Shown in pieces: positions 20,686-29,222 of a DNA stretch of 32,975 nt. The notes beneath the pieces were generated by a model. That model had not been told where the DNA came from. It searched no databases and saw only the letters and a program-made list of their open reading frames with translations. Numbering within the stretch: the first letter of the stretch is position 1; every line of letters begins with the position of its first letter. This DNA is from Betaproteobacteria bacterium (GTDB lineage Bacteria > Pseudomonadota > Gammaproteobacteria > Burkholderiales > SG8-41), in NCBI GenBank assembly GCA_028292225.1, contig JAQGMV010000161.1:1-32975 (forward strand), given 5' to 3'. Position numbers and translations under genes: made by a program.

Positions 20686-21503
20686 GAATACCGGTCCAGC
20701 CCCGCAGCCGCGGCGATACGCTGCGAGCCGAGGATCTCGGCCAGCCTGCGCTGGTTCTCCTCGAGCCTGGTCCTGTCGTTCTCGCGGTGCCACAGGTGAA
20801 ACACCGGCGCTGCGAAGCGCGCGCTCTTGTGCCTGACGCCCGCGTGCAGGAGCCGGATCACCAGGTCGGAATCCTCGAGACCCCAGCCGGAATAACGCTC
20901 GTCGAAACCGTTGACGCGCTCGAGATCGCTGCGCCAGCACGAAAAATTGCACGTCTTCACACCCGTCCAGCGCGCAGGGTGAAGCCTGCGAAAAGCGCCG
21001 TCGGGAAGGTGTACGAGGGGAAGCGCGCGGTTGACCTCGCGCTGCGCCCACGCCGCCAGCCACTGCGCGGCGCCCCAGCGGTGGATGGGGATGCGCCGGT
21101 CGAGCACTTCGCGGGTGAAAGCCTCGCTGAGCAGCATGCGGTTTCCTGCGAGGAAATGTCCGCGCTCCGCGAGCGCGAGATGGCGGCTGACGAAAAAAGG
21201 CGGAGGCACGCAATCGCCGTCGCTGAAGATCAGGTACTCGGCGCGCGTCTGCGCCACCGCCCTGTTGCGTATCGCGCCTGCGCGAAAGCCCTGGTCTTCC
21301 TGCCACACGTGACGGATGCCGACGCTCGCACGTGTCGCGTACTCCTCGACGAGGCTGCGCGTGTCGTCGGTCGAGCCGTCGTCCGCGACGATGATCTCGA
21401 ACTGTCGGGTGTCCTGCTCGAGGTAGCCGTCGAGTGCCGCCTTGAGCGCATCGGGGCGGTTGTAGGTCGGCACGACGACTGTGGCTTTCATCGTTTTGCT
21501 CAT
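20682..21503 (-). CDS. Glycosyltransferase family 2 protein
   Basis: A 273-residue GT-A enzyme. The N-terminus TVVVPTYNRPDALKAALDGYLEQD, the nucleotide-binding EIIVADDGSTDDTRSLVEE and the metal-binding FSDGDCVPP are classic GT2. A C-terminal block, GVKTCNFSCWRSDLERVNGFDERYSGWGLEDSDLVIRLLHAG, resembles the C-terminal galactosyltransferase-type domain (Glyco_transf_7C). The ATG at 21503 has GCGGGA upstream; ATG 21491 is an alternative. It probably adds a sugar in LPS core or O-antigen assembly. The donor and acceptor are unknown. It is coupled to the downstream GT9 gene. Confidence 0.87.
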   Translation of the reverse strand: MSKTMKATVVVPTYNRPDALKAALDGYLEQDTRQFEIIVADDGSTDDTRSLVEEYATRASVGIRHVWQEDQGFRAGAIRNRAVAQTRAEYLIFSDGDCVPPPFFVSRHLALAERGHFLAGNRMLLSEAFTREVLDRRIPIHRWGAAQWLAAWAQREVNRALPLVHLPDGAFRRLHPARWTGVKTCNFSCWRSDLERVNGFDERYSGWGLEDSDLVIRLLHAGVRHKSARFAAPVFHLWHRENDRTRLEENQRRLAEILGSQRIAAAAGLDRYS

Positions 21504-21537
21504 CGTCCCGCGACGACCAAAGCTTTTACGGCTGCGC

Positions 21538-22314
21538 TCATGCTTTCCGATCGAGCATCATGAGCTTCACGTAGCGGTAGTACGAACCTTCGGCGTTCGC
21601 CACTGCAAGCAGGAAGCCTTCGCGGCCGTCGAGGAAACCGAGCCGCAGCACGTACGTGCGGAAGAAAGCCCACAGCCCGTGCGCAACTGCCGCGATCACC
21701 GAGCCGCGCTTGCCCTGAGCGAGCTTCATGCGGGCGGACGCGGTGGAGTAGGCGTTCATCTTGCCGAGCATCTGATCGAGGTCGGCGATCGCTTCGTGCA
21801 TGATCGGCGCCCGAAGCCGTGCGACCGCGCCGTCCACGACGAGGCGCTCGTGAGTGTGGTCATCGGTGAACCGGCCGGAATCGCGGCGGAAAAGGCGCAG
21901 CACGTAGTCGGGCCACCAGCCCGAATGGCGCATTTCGCGGCCGCAGAAGGTCGATCGTCTCGGGATGGCGTAGCCGCGATGCGCCCCCACAGCTTTGAGC
22001 GTGCGCACTATCTCCTCGCGCAGCTCGGGCGTCACCCATTCGTCCGAGTCGATCGAGACCACCCAGTCACCGGTCGCGAGATCGAGCGCGCGGTTCTTCT
22101 GCGGTCCGTGGCCGGGCCAGTCGCTCGTCACGTGCACTTTCGCCCCGAGCTCGCGGCAGATCTCGGGCGTGCGGTCGGTGCTTCCCGAGTCCACGACGAC
22201 GATCTGGTCCGCCCAGCGCAGCGACTCGATACAGCGCTGAATCGTGTGCTCGTTGTTCATGGCGATCACGATCGCCGAGAGCGTCGCGCGCGCGTCTCCC
22301 GGGGCTGAGCTCAT
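21538..22314 (-). CDS. Glycosyltransferase family 2, WaaE/KdtX-like LPS core enzyme
   Basis: A 258-residue GT2 enzyme with LSAIVIAMNNEHTIQRCIESL, IVVVDSGSTDRTPEICRELGA, DWPGHGPQKNRALDLATGDWVVSIDSDEWVTPEL and HSGWWPDYVLRLFRRDSGRFTDDHTHERLVVDG. This ordered set is typical of the WaaE/KdtX group, which adds glucose to the LPS inner core in Klebsiella and relatives. The C-terminal GLWAFFRTYVLRLGFLDGREGFLLAVANAEGSYYRYVKL also fits. The start overlaps the O-antigen ligase stop (ATGA). Confidence 0.88.
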   Translation of the reverse strand: MSSAPGDARATLSAIVIAMNNEHTIQRCIESLRWADQIVVVDSGSTDRTPEICRELGAKVHVTSDWPGHGPQKNRALDLATGDWVVSIDSDEWVTPELREEIVRTLKAVGAHRGYAIPRRSTFCGREMRHSGWWPDYVLRLFRRDSGRFTDDHTHERLVVDGAVARLRAPIMHEAIADLDQMLGKMNAYSTASARMKLAQGKRGSVIAAVAHGLWAFFRTYVLRLGFLDGREGFLLAVANAEGSYYRYVKLMMLDRKA

Positions 22315-23552
22315 CGCGCCGCGGCCACGCGAGTCTCACGACTGCCGCAACCGGCAAAGAGCACCGCCGTCGCCCACGCGAAAAGCAGCCCTTCGGTGTG
22401 GTCGAGCAGCACCGAATTGAAGAGGCCGCCGATCGCCATCGTGAGCACCACGCCGCGGGCGAGATCGCGCTCGACCCGCGAGGGCAGGCGGCGGGCGCTG
22501 CGCCACGCCGTGCCGTACAGGACGAGCATGAGGAGCATCCCGGGAAAGCCGAGCTGAACGCCGGTGAACAGGTAATCGTTGTGCGGATTGCTCGTCTCCG
22601 GCGCGTCGGTGCCCTTCACCCTGGCGGAGAAGGCTTCGGCAAAACCTCCAGTACCGACGCCGGTCAGCGGATGCTCGGCGATGATCTGGGCGCTGGTGCG
22701 GTAATAGCCGACGCGCTGGCCGACCGAGGTGCTGTCGCCCGCGCCGGGCTGCCAGTGCGAAAGATCGCTCGCGATCGCATCGACACGGCTGTGGAAATTC
22801 CCCGAGCCGTAGTACGCGCCCGAAAACGCGCACGCGAGCACCACTGCGCACGCCACCGGGCCGCGCCAGCCGCGCAGCGAGGTGACGAAGAAATACGCGA
22901 CGAGCACCGCGAGCAGGACGTAGCCGGTGCGGCCGATCACCATGAAGAGCACGTTATAGGCGCAGATGACGGTGAACGCGATGAGGCCCGCGCGCAGCAG
23001 AGGATTCGTCGCCTCCCGCGCAAGGAGGAGCCCCGCGAAAGCCGCGAGCGATACCAGGATATTGTGCGTCACCGAAAGCCTGAAACCGATCGGGTACTTC
23101 GGATAGGTTCGCAATCCCGGGTATCCCTGGACGAGCTCGAAACCGACCGAGTACGAGACGATCAGGTTCAGCGCGATCGCCGCGAGAAAGAAATAAAGCG
23201 CCCGGCGCCGGGTGCGCTCCGAGGTCGCCGCCCACAGGAATGCGATCATCAGCACGAGCTCGCTGTATTTGGACGCCGAAGACGACCACGCGACGCCCGT
23301 CGGGACCGGGCTGTAGAGCATCCCGAGCAGCAGGGCGCAGAAGAACGCGGCTGCCGCGATGAGCGGAGGCGTCGAGACGAAGGCGCGCCACGATTCGCGC
23401 CACTGCGCCGGCAGCGCGGCGAGCCATGCGAACACGACGAGCGCAAGCAGCACACTGTCCGCTCCGGTCGAGATCGGAATCGTCAGTCCGAGCAGCGCCA
23501 CGCACCACGCGGCGCCCGCGCGCAGCTTCACCGCGACATCGCGGTAACTCAT
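22311..23552 (-). CDS. O-antigen ligase family membrane protein (Wzy_C/WaaL-like)
   Basis: A 413-residue polytopic inner-membrane protein with about ten to twelve hydrophobic segments. The large periplasmic loop contains SVGQRVGYYRTSAQIIAEHPLTGVGTGGF and, further on, NPHNDYLFTGVQLGFPG, whose histidine is the conserved residue of WaaL/Wzy_C proteins. Such proteins ligate undecaprenyl-linked O-antigen to lipid A-core, or polymerise O-units. The two roles are hard to separate from sequence. Neighbouring core glycosyltransferases and msbA favour a ligase role. Start and stop overlap the neighbouring genes by 4 bp each. Confidence 0.87.
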   Translation of the reverse strand: MSYRDVAVKLRAGAAWCVALLGLTIPISTGADSVLLALVVFAWLAALPAQWRESWRAFVSTPPLIAAAAFFCALLLGMLYSPVPTGVAWSSSASKYSELVLMIAFLWAATSERTRRRALYFFLAAIALNLIVSYSVGFELVQGYPGLRTYPKYPIGFRLSVTHNILVSLAAFAGLLLAREATNPLLRAGLIAFTVICAYNVLFMVIGRTGYVLLAVLVAYFFVTSLRGWRGPVACAVVLACAFSGAYYGSGNFHSRVDAIASDLSHWQPGAGDSTSVGQRVGYYRTSAQIIAEHPLTGVGTGGFAEAFSARVKGTDAPETSNPHNDYLFTGVQLGFPGMLLMLVLYGTAWRSARRLPSRVERDLARGVVLTMAIGGLFNSVLLDHTEGLLFAWATAVLFAGCGSRETRVAAAR

Positions 23553-25462
23553 GACCTGAATGCGGGAGACCGGGCGTGCGCGGACAGCATTTCCGGCGCG
23601 GGTCGTTCAGCGGGCGCGTCGGTCGGAGCGATCGGCGCAGGCGGCGCGGCCGCGGGCCGATACTCGCTCACCCAGCGCGCGAGCGCGGTTTTGGTGTCGG
23701 CGTCCGACAGCGTCAGCGTAGTGCGGAGCCACGGGATGAGCTCGGCCAGGGGCGCGCTCTCGACCGTACCCGAGCGAACGATGCGTAGCTTCGGATGCTG
23801 CGTGGGGCTCGACGACTCGTCGTGTCCCACGAGCTCCTCGTACAGCTTCTCGCCGGGGCGCAGTCCCGTGAACACGATGCCGACCTGCTCCTCGGACATC
23901 CCGGAGAGCCTGATCATGTCGCGTGCGAGATCGATGATGCGAACCGGCTCGCCCATGTCGAGCAGGAACACTTCGCCGCCTTTGCCTATCAGCCCCGCCT
24001 GCAGCACGAGCTGCGCGGCCTCGGGGATCGACATGAAATACCGGATGATCTCGGGGTGAGTCACGGTGATCGGCCCGCCTCGCGCGAGCTGCTCGCGAAA
24101 CTTCGGTATGACGCTGCCGGTGCTTCCGAGGACGTTGCCGAAGCGCACCGCGACGAGCGACATCGAGGAGGTCGTGCGCTGCAGCGCCTGGACGACGATC
24201 TCGGCGAGACGCTTGGTCGCGCCCATCACGTTCACCGGGTTCACCGCCTTGTCGGTGGAGATCAGCACGAACTGGCTCGCACCATACTCCGCGGCTGCCG
24301 CCGCGACGACATAGGTCCCGAGCACGTTGTTGCGGAGTCCCGTCCACGCGTTGTCGTTCTCCATCAGCGGCACGTGCTTGTAAGCCGCCGCATGGAAGAC
24401 GATCGCAGGGGTGTACGCCGCCATGATCTCGCGCACCCGCGCCGCGTCTTTCACGTCCGCGATCACGCACGCTTTGGCGAGCTTCGGCTGCCGCTGGTCG
24501 AACTCCTGCTCTATCGTGTAGAGCGCGAACTCGTTGAGCTCGAGCATGACGAGCAGGCGAGGCTCGAACGCGGCGATCTGGCGGCAGAGCTCGGAACCGA
24601 TCGATCCGCCGGCGCCGGTCACCATGACGACGTGGCCTGCGAGCAGCTTGTGCAGCCCGGCGCTGTCGAGCTGAACCGGGTCGCGGCCGAGCAGGTCGTC
24701 GAGCTCGACTTCGCGCAGCGCCGAGGCTTTGACCTTGCCGCTGACGAGGTCCTCGTACGACGGCACGGTGAGCGCTTTCACTTTCGCAATCGTGCAGATC
24801 TGCATCGCGCGTCGGCGCGCTTCGTGCGTGGATGCGGGCATCGCGATCACCGCGTGCCGCGCACCGGTGCTCGCGGCGTGCTCGGGCAGGGTTTCAAGGG
24901 CCCCGTAGACCTTGACGCCGTTCAGGAAGCGGCCGGTCTTCGCCGGATCGTCGTCGAGAAAACCGACGACTCGCCAGTCGGGGCTGCGCTGGAGCTCGCG
25001 CAGCAGGGTGAGCGCGGCATCACCCGCGCCGAGCACGAGTACCGGCTTGCCGAGGTCGCGCAGCGAGCCGTAGAGGTCGTGCTCTTTCCATGCGCGGTAG
25101 GCGACTCGGCTGCCGCACATGAGCACGAGCAGCAGTATCGGGTCGAGCAGCAGAACGGTACGGGGTACGGGCTGCCACATGCCCAAGAGGAAAAGCACCA
25201 GCGGCGTAACCACTGCCGACACCCCGACCGCAGCGAAGAGGCGTTTCAGGTCCTGAAGGCTCGCGTAGCGCCACATCCCGCGGTAGAGACCGAATGTCCA
25301 GAACACGAGGGTCTGCACCGGCACCACGCACAGCAGCGACTGCCACATGAACTGCAGGTAGTACGGCGTGATCTCCATGTTGAAGCGCAGCCAGTGCGCA
25401 GCCGCCCACGCGGCCGCAGCCGCTGCGAGGTCGTGGAGAAAGACCGAAAGGATTCTGAGCAT
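23549..25462 (-). CDS. PglF/WbpM/CapD-like UDP-sugar 4,6-dehydratase
   Basis: A 637-residue membrane-anchored nucleotide-sugar dehydratase. About four N-terminal membrane helices (residues 5-120) are followed by a CoA-binding-like Rossmann domain (VLVLGAGDAALTLL). The C-terminal SDR domain has an NAD motif at VTGAGGSIGSE (about 281-291). The active site lies in ISTDKAVNPVNVMGATKR, with Met413 in place of the usual SDR tyrosine and Lys417, as in PglF/FlaA1/WbpM. It would convert UDP-GlcNAc to the 4-keto-6-deoxy sugar. The aminotransferase and acetyltransferase upstream suggest the product is a diacetamido sugar such as UDP-diNAcBac. Length is normal for the large form. Confidence 0.92.
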   Translation of the reverse strand: MLRILSVFLHDLAAAAAAWAAAHWLRFNMEITPYYLQFMWQSLLCVVPVQTLVFWTFGLYRGMWRYASLQDLKRLFAAVGVSAVVTPLVLFLLGMWQPVPRTVLLLDPILLLVLMCGSRVAYRAWKEHDLYGSLRDLGKPVLVLGAGDAALTLLRELQRSPDWRVVGFLDDDPAKTGRFLNGVKVYGALETLPEHAASTGARHAVIAMPASTHEARRRAMQICTIAKVKALTVPSYEDLVSGKVKASALREVELDDLLGRDPVQLDSAGLHKLLAGHVVMVTGAGGSIGSELCRQIAAFEPRLLVMLELNEFALYTIEQEFDQRQPKLAKACVIADVKDAARVREIMAAYTPAIVFHAAAYKHVPLMENDNAWTGLRNNVLGTYVVAAAAAEYGASQFVLISTDKAVNPVNVMGATKRLAEIVVQALQRTTSSMSLVAVRFGNVLGSTGSVIPKFREQLARGGPITVTHPEIIRYFMSIPEAAQLVLQAGLIGKGGEVFLLDMGEPVRIIDLARDMIRLSGMSEEQVGIVFTGLRPGEKLYEELVGHDESSSPTQHPKLRIVRSGTVESAPLAELIPWLRTTLTLSDADTKTALARWVSEYRPAAAPPAPIAPTDAPAERPAPEMLSAHARSPAFRS

Positions 25463-25463
25463 G

Positions 25464-26732
25464 TTATGCCCGGTTCATGGTTTTGACCGCTGCGCCGACG
25501 ACCTTGCGCAGCGCTGCGGCGGTGTCCAGCACATCGCGCTCGCGCAAAGTCGGGTGTAGCATCAGCACGAGGCTGGTTTCGCCGAGCTCGCGCGCCTGCG
25601 GCAGACGCTCGGCAGGCCCGAGCCCGGCATCGACGCAGGCTTTCTCGAGATACATCTCGCTGCAGCTTCCTTCGGCGCACGGTATGCCTTCGGCGCTCAT
25701 CGCCTCGATGATGCGCTCGCGGCTCCACTCGTGCGACAGCCGCGGCAGGTCGAGATAAACGTAGTACTTGTAATAGGCGTGGCCGTGGCCTCGAGGCTGA
25801 GGCCTGAGCACGAGCCCCGGCGCCCCGGCGAGCTGTTCGTCGAGGAGCCGCGCGTTGCGGCGCCGCGCGGTCAGCCATGCGGGAAGCTTGGTGAGCTGCC
25901 GCCGACCGATCGCGCCCTGCATCTCGGTCATGCGCCAGTTGGTGCCGAACGATTCGTGCAGCCAGCGAAATCCCGCGGGGTGGTCGCGGTTGAATACGGC
26001 GTCGTAACTCTTGCCGTGGTCCTTGTAAGACCACGCGCGCTCCCACACCAGTGGGTCGTCGGTGACGAGCATTCCGCCTTCGCCGCCGGTGGTCATGATC
26101 TTGTCCTGGCAGAACGAGAACGCGCCGACGTCGCCGATCGAGCCGGTGACGCGTCCTCCGTAGGTCGCGCCGTGGCTCTGGGCGCAATCCTCGATGACTT
26201 TGAGGCCGCGGCTGCGCGCGAGCTCCATCAGCGGGTCCATGTCGCACGGCCAGCCGCCCAGATGCACCGCGATGATCGCGCGCGTGCGAGGCGTCAGCAC
26301 CGCTTTGGCGGTTCTGGCGCTGATGTTGCCCGAGATCGGATCGACGTCGGCAAACACCGGACGAGCGCCACGCAGCACGACACAGCTCGCGGTCGCCATG
26401 AACGAGCGCGAAGGCACGACGACTTCGTCATCGGGGCCGATCCCGAGCGTGTGCAGCGCGAGCTCGAGCGCGACCGTGCCGTTCGCGAGCGCCACCGCGT
26501 AGCGGCTCCCCGTGAACTCGGCGAACTCGCGCTCGAAAGACGTGCATTCGCTGCCGGTCCAGTAGTTCGCTTTGCCCGAAGCGAGAACACGGCGCACCGC
26601 TTCGATCTCGTCGGGCGCGAAATACGGCCACGGGGCCAGCGGGGTCGCGCGTACCGGTTCGCCGCCGTCGATCGCCAGCGCGGCGCCGGCCGCTTCGGTC
26701 GCGCCCACGCCTAAGAACCCAGCGGGCGGCAT
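25464..26732 (-). CDS. DegT/DnrJ/EryC1 (PglE-like) PLP aminotransferase
   Basis: A 422-residue sugar aminotransferase. The PLP lysine is Lys211 in GAFSFCQDKIMTTGGEGGML. Other family motifs are YWTGSECTSFEREFAEFTGSRYAVALANGTVALELALHTLGI, EVVVPSRSFMATA and VIEDCAQSHGATY. It probably transfers an amino group from glutamate to C4 of UDP-4-keto-6-deoxy-GlcNAc. ATG 26732 is chosen, overlapping the acetyltransferase gene by 22 bp, because the frame further upstream reads as arginine-rich shadow of that gene. It lies one base from the dehydratase start. An N-terminal extension of about 20 residues precedes the usual family start. Confidence 0.9.
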   Translation of the reverse strand: MPPAGFLGVGATEAAGAALAIDGGEPVRATPLAPWPYFAPDEIEAVRRVLASGKANYWTGSECTSFEREFAEFTGSRYAVALANGTVALELALHTLGIGPDDEVVVPSRSFMATASCVVLRGARPVFADVDPISGNISARTAKAVLTPRTRAIIAVHLGGWPCDMDPLMELARSRGLKVIEDCAQSHGATYGGRVTGSIGDVGAFSFCQDKIMTTGGEGGMLVTDDPLVWERAWSYKDHGKSYDAVFNRDHPAGFRWLHESFGTNWRMTEMQGAIGRRQLTKLPAWLTARRRNARLLDEQLAGAPGLVLRPQPRGHGHAYYKYYVYLDLPRLSHEWSRERIIEAMSAEGIPCAEGSCSEMYLEKACVDAGLGPAERLPQARELGETSLVLMLHPTLRERDVLDTAAALRKVVGAAVKTMNRA

Positions 26733-27349
26733 GGACTGCCTCCGACCCGCGCGCCGTCGGGCACGTCGGCGAGCACGGTCGAGCCGGCGCCGACCACGAC
26801 GTTCGCGCCCACTCGCACCGACGGCACGATCGTCGTTCCCGCACCGACCAGGCTCGAGGCGCCCACCGTCACGTGGCCGCACAGCTGAGATCCGGGGCCC
26901 ACGTGGACCCCGTCGCCGAGGATACAGTCGTGGTCGACCGTGGCGCCGGTATTCACGATCGCGTGACGTCCGACGCGCGTTCCGCTGTTGATGACGCAGC
27001 CCGCCATGACGACAGTGCCGTCCCCGATCTCGACCTCACGGCCGATGGCCGCCGCGGGATGCACGACCGGCGCGAGCCGATAACCTTTGTCGGCCAGCCA
27101 CGCGGCAATGTCGAGGCGTATCCGGTTGTCGCCTATCGCGACCACGCCGGCCACCGTGTCGCCCCTGCGGGCCAGCAGCGCTTCGCGGCCGCCCAGGATT
27201 TCATATCCCATCAGTTGCTTTCCATGCTTGTCGAGCGCGTCGTCGCAAATCCACGCGATCTCGCGGCGCCCTTCGCGCTCGATCATATCGATCACCACTT
27301 TGGCGTGGCCGCTCGCGCCGAAGACGAAAATCTTCTCGCGCTCAGTCAT
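26711..27349 (-). CDS. PglD-like sugar O/N-acyltransferase (left-handed beta-helix)
   Basis: A 212-residue acetyltransferase. An N-terminal Rossmann-like domain (IFVFGASGHAKVVIDMIE) binds the UDP-sugar. A C-terminal hexapeptide-repeat beta-helix runs from about residue 95 (IGREVEIGDGTVVMAGCVIN). The catalytic histidine is probably His140 in NTGATVDHDCILGDGVHVGPG. This matches PglD, which acetylates the 4-amino group to finish UDP-diNAcBac. The start overlaps the sugar-phosphate transferase stop by 8 bp. Together with the aminotransferase and dehydratase it forms a PglD-PglE-PglF set. Confidence 0.92.
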   Translation of the reverse strand: MTEREKIFVFGASGHAKVVIDMIEREGRREIAWICDDALDKHGKQLMGYEILGGREALLARRGDTVAGVVAIGDNRIRLDIAAWLADKGYRLAPVVHPAAAIGREVEIGDGTVVMAGCVINSGTRVGRHAIVNTGATVDHDCILGDGVHVGPGSQLCGHVTVGASSLVGAGTTIVPSVRVGANVVVGAGSTVLADVPDGARVGGSPCRPLGS

Positions 27350-27962
27350 CGGGAGTGCTGCCGGTAAAGCGCGGCATCGTGGCGCTGCCCGGCTGCGAGA
27401 TGCCGTGGGGCCGAACGAGCTTCGCCACCGTCAGTCCCAGGATGTGCAAGTCGAACGCGAAAGACAGCCGCTCGACATACTCCACGTCCAGATCGAATTT
27501 CTCTTCCCACGACAGCGCGTTGCGTCCTTTTACCTGCGCCCATCCGGTGATTCCGGGGCGCACCGCGTGCCGCCGCGCCTGGACGGCGCTGTACAGCGGG
27601 AGGTATTCCATCAGAAGCGGCCTCGGTCCGACGAGGCTCATGTCGCCTTTGAGCACGTTCCACAGCTGCGGCAGCTCGTCGAGCGAGAGCTTGCGCAGCC
27701 ACTTGCCGAGCGCGGTCAGCCTCACCTCGTCGCCCAGGAGCTCGCCGTCGGCCGATCGCGCATCGTTCATCGAACGGAATTTGTAAAGCATGAACGGTCG
27801 GGCGTTGAGTCCCGGCCTGAGCTGCGAGAAGAGTACAGGAGAGCCGAGCGCGGCGCGGATGACCAGCGCCAGGACGATGATCAGCGGTAGCGCGAGCACG
27901 AGGCCCGCAGCCGACAACGACACATCGAGTATCCGTTTTCCTGTTGTGCGGTAGAAAGACAT
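27342..27962 (-). CDS. PglC-like undecaprenyl-phosphate glycosyl-1-phosphate transferase
   Basis: A 206-residue monotopic phosphoglycosyl transferase that loads the first sugar-phosphate on undecaprenyl phosphate. A single N-terminal re-entrant hydrophobic segment (VSLSAAGLVLALPLIIVLALVI) is followed by LFSQLRPGLNARPFMLYKFRSM. The catalytic Asp95-Glu96 pair lies in KLSLDELPQLWNVLKGDMSLVGPRP, with GITGWAQVKGR downstream. Length matches Campylobacter PglC, the small form, rather than the large WbaP type. ATG 27962 is chosen because the protein should begin a few residues before KRILD; an ATG at 28037 would add 25 residues. It acts with the PglD/E/F-like enzymes encoded next to it. Confidence 0.92.
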   Translation of the reverse strand: MSFYRTTGKRILDVSLSAAGLVLALPLIIVLALVIRAALGSPVLFSQLRPGLNARPFMLYKFRSMNDARSADGELLGDEVRLTALGKWLRKLSLDELPQLWNVLKGDMSLVGPRPLLMEYLPLYSAVQARRHAVRPGITGWAQVKGRNALSWEEKFDLDVEYVERLSFAFDLHILGLTVAKLVRPHGISQPGSATMPRFTGSTPDD

Positions 27963-28043
27963 GTAGCGGGACCGTCTCGGGCGGTTGAAGCCGCAGGCGG
28001 CGGGCCAACGAGACCGAATGCTAGCGGTTAAGGTCATGGTCAG

Positions 28044-29222
28044 TCAAAGTTTGGGCGCGTAAGCTCCCGGCGCGGTCATCGTGTCTGAAATGAGCTTGCC
28101 GGTATAGAACGCCACCAGTGCTGACGTAATCTCCGCCTTTGAGAAATAGCGCAGCGCGCGCTCACGCGCGGCAGCACCCATCGCACTACGCGCGTCACGG
28201 TCGTCCGCGAGCCTGCGCATCGCCATGCTCAGGCCTGCGAGGTCGCCGCGCTCGAACAGGAGCCCGGTCTCGCCGTCTTCTATCGCGTCGATCACGCCGT
28301 AGATGCGCGAGCCGATCGCGGGAACCCCTGCTGCGGCGGCTTCGATGATCGTCGAGCCGAAGCCTTCGCGGTGGCTCGGGAGGCAGAAAACGTCCGCCGC
28401 CGCCATATAGCGCTCGGGCGCGTTCGACCATTCGACGAAGCGCAGCCGTGCTTCCAGGCCGGTGCATGCCGTCCGGATCCGCGGTGCGAGATGCCCTTCG
28501 TCCGGCCCGACGAGCACGAGGAAGCGGTCTTCGCGCTCGCGCGCCAGCGCGGCGAACGCGGAAGCGAGCTCGAGCACGCCTTTGTCGCGCGTGACCCGGC
28601 CGACGAAAAGGTACACGAGCGCAGTGTCGGAAATCCCGAGCTCGGATCGCACCAGAGTCCTCGCGGCCGGGTCGGGCCTGAAGCGCTCCGCGTCCACACC
28701 GCACACCGAGCCCTGGCCGAGCACGAGCCCCTGCCCCGCTTTGAGCACGCCTTCCTCCCGGAGGAAAGTCCGCTGTGTAGAGCTGTCGACGAAAAGATGG
28801 GTATTCAGCCGCGCGATCACCGCGTCGAGCGTTTTCAACAGGCGCCGTCCGGCGCCGTGCCGCGTCGCCCACACCTGGCCGGTGTAGGTGTGCGCCCGCA
28901 GCGGGATGCGCGCGAGAAAAGCGGCGATCGCGGTCAGCAGTCCCGCTTTGGGAGTGACCGAATGCACCGCCGAAAAGCGCTCGCGGCGCATGATGCGAAA
29001 GAGCTGGGCGAGACCCACGAGGTCTTTGAGCGGCGAGATCGCGCGCTCGATGCGTGCGCGGTGGATCGTGGCGCGTGCGAGGTCCGGATGAGTGATCGCC
29101 GAGGGGGCGCTGTTGACGACGAGATGCACCTCGAAATGCTCCGCGAGCGCGCGCACGTGTCCCGCGAGGAAAGCTTCGGCGGTCATCGGGCTCGACACCA
29201 CGAAACAGACGCGCGGCTTCAC
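28044..29222 (-). CDS. Glycosyltransferase family 4 protein
   Basis: A 392-residue GT-B glycosyltransferase. The N-terminal domain starts KPRVCFVVSSPMTAEAFLAGHVRAL and includes FSAVHSVTPKAGLLTAIAAFLARIPLRAHTYTGQVWA. The C-terminal domain has LVYLFVGRVTRDKGVLELASAF, the VEWSNAPERYMAAADVFCLPSHREGFGSTIIEAAAAGVP block with the E-x7-E motif, and IYGVIDAIEDGETGLLF. It resembles enzymes that add the second sugar of O-units or Pgl-type glycans, such as PglA. Start GTG 29222 overlaps the epimerase stop (GTGA). The donor sugar is unknown. Confidence 0.9.
   Translation of the reverse strand: MKPRVCFVVSSPMTAEAFLAGHVRALAEHFEVHLVVNSAPSAITHPDLARATIHRARIERAISPLKDLVGLAQLFRIMRRERFSAVHSVTPKAGLLTAIAAFLARIPLRAHTYTGQVWATRHGAGRRLLKTLDAVIARLNTHLFVDSSTQRTFLREEGVLKAGQGLVLGQGSVCGVDAERFRPDPAARTLVRSELGISDTALVYLFVGRVTRDKGVLELASAFAALAREREDRFLVLVGPDEGHLAPRIRTACTGLEARLRFVEWSNAPERYMAAADVFCLPSHREGFGSTIIEAAAAGVPAIGSRIYGVIDAIEDGETGLLFERGDLAGLSMAMRRLADDRDARSAMGAAARERALRYFSKAEITSALVAFYTGKLISDTMTAPGAYAPKL

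Noticed and set aside
20686-21306. N-terminal extension of the GT9 gene
   Set aside because: It is a frame-shifted, Arg/Pro-rich shadow of the GT2 gene at 20682-21503; GTG 20685 directly precedes the conserved GT9 start.
22398-25486. Two long plus-strand frames opposite the O-antigen ligase and dehydratase genes
   Set aside because: Low-complexity Arg/His/Asp-rich composition with no motifs; the minus strand has well-supported genes.
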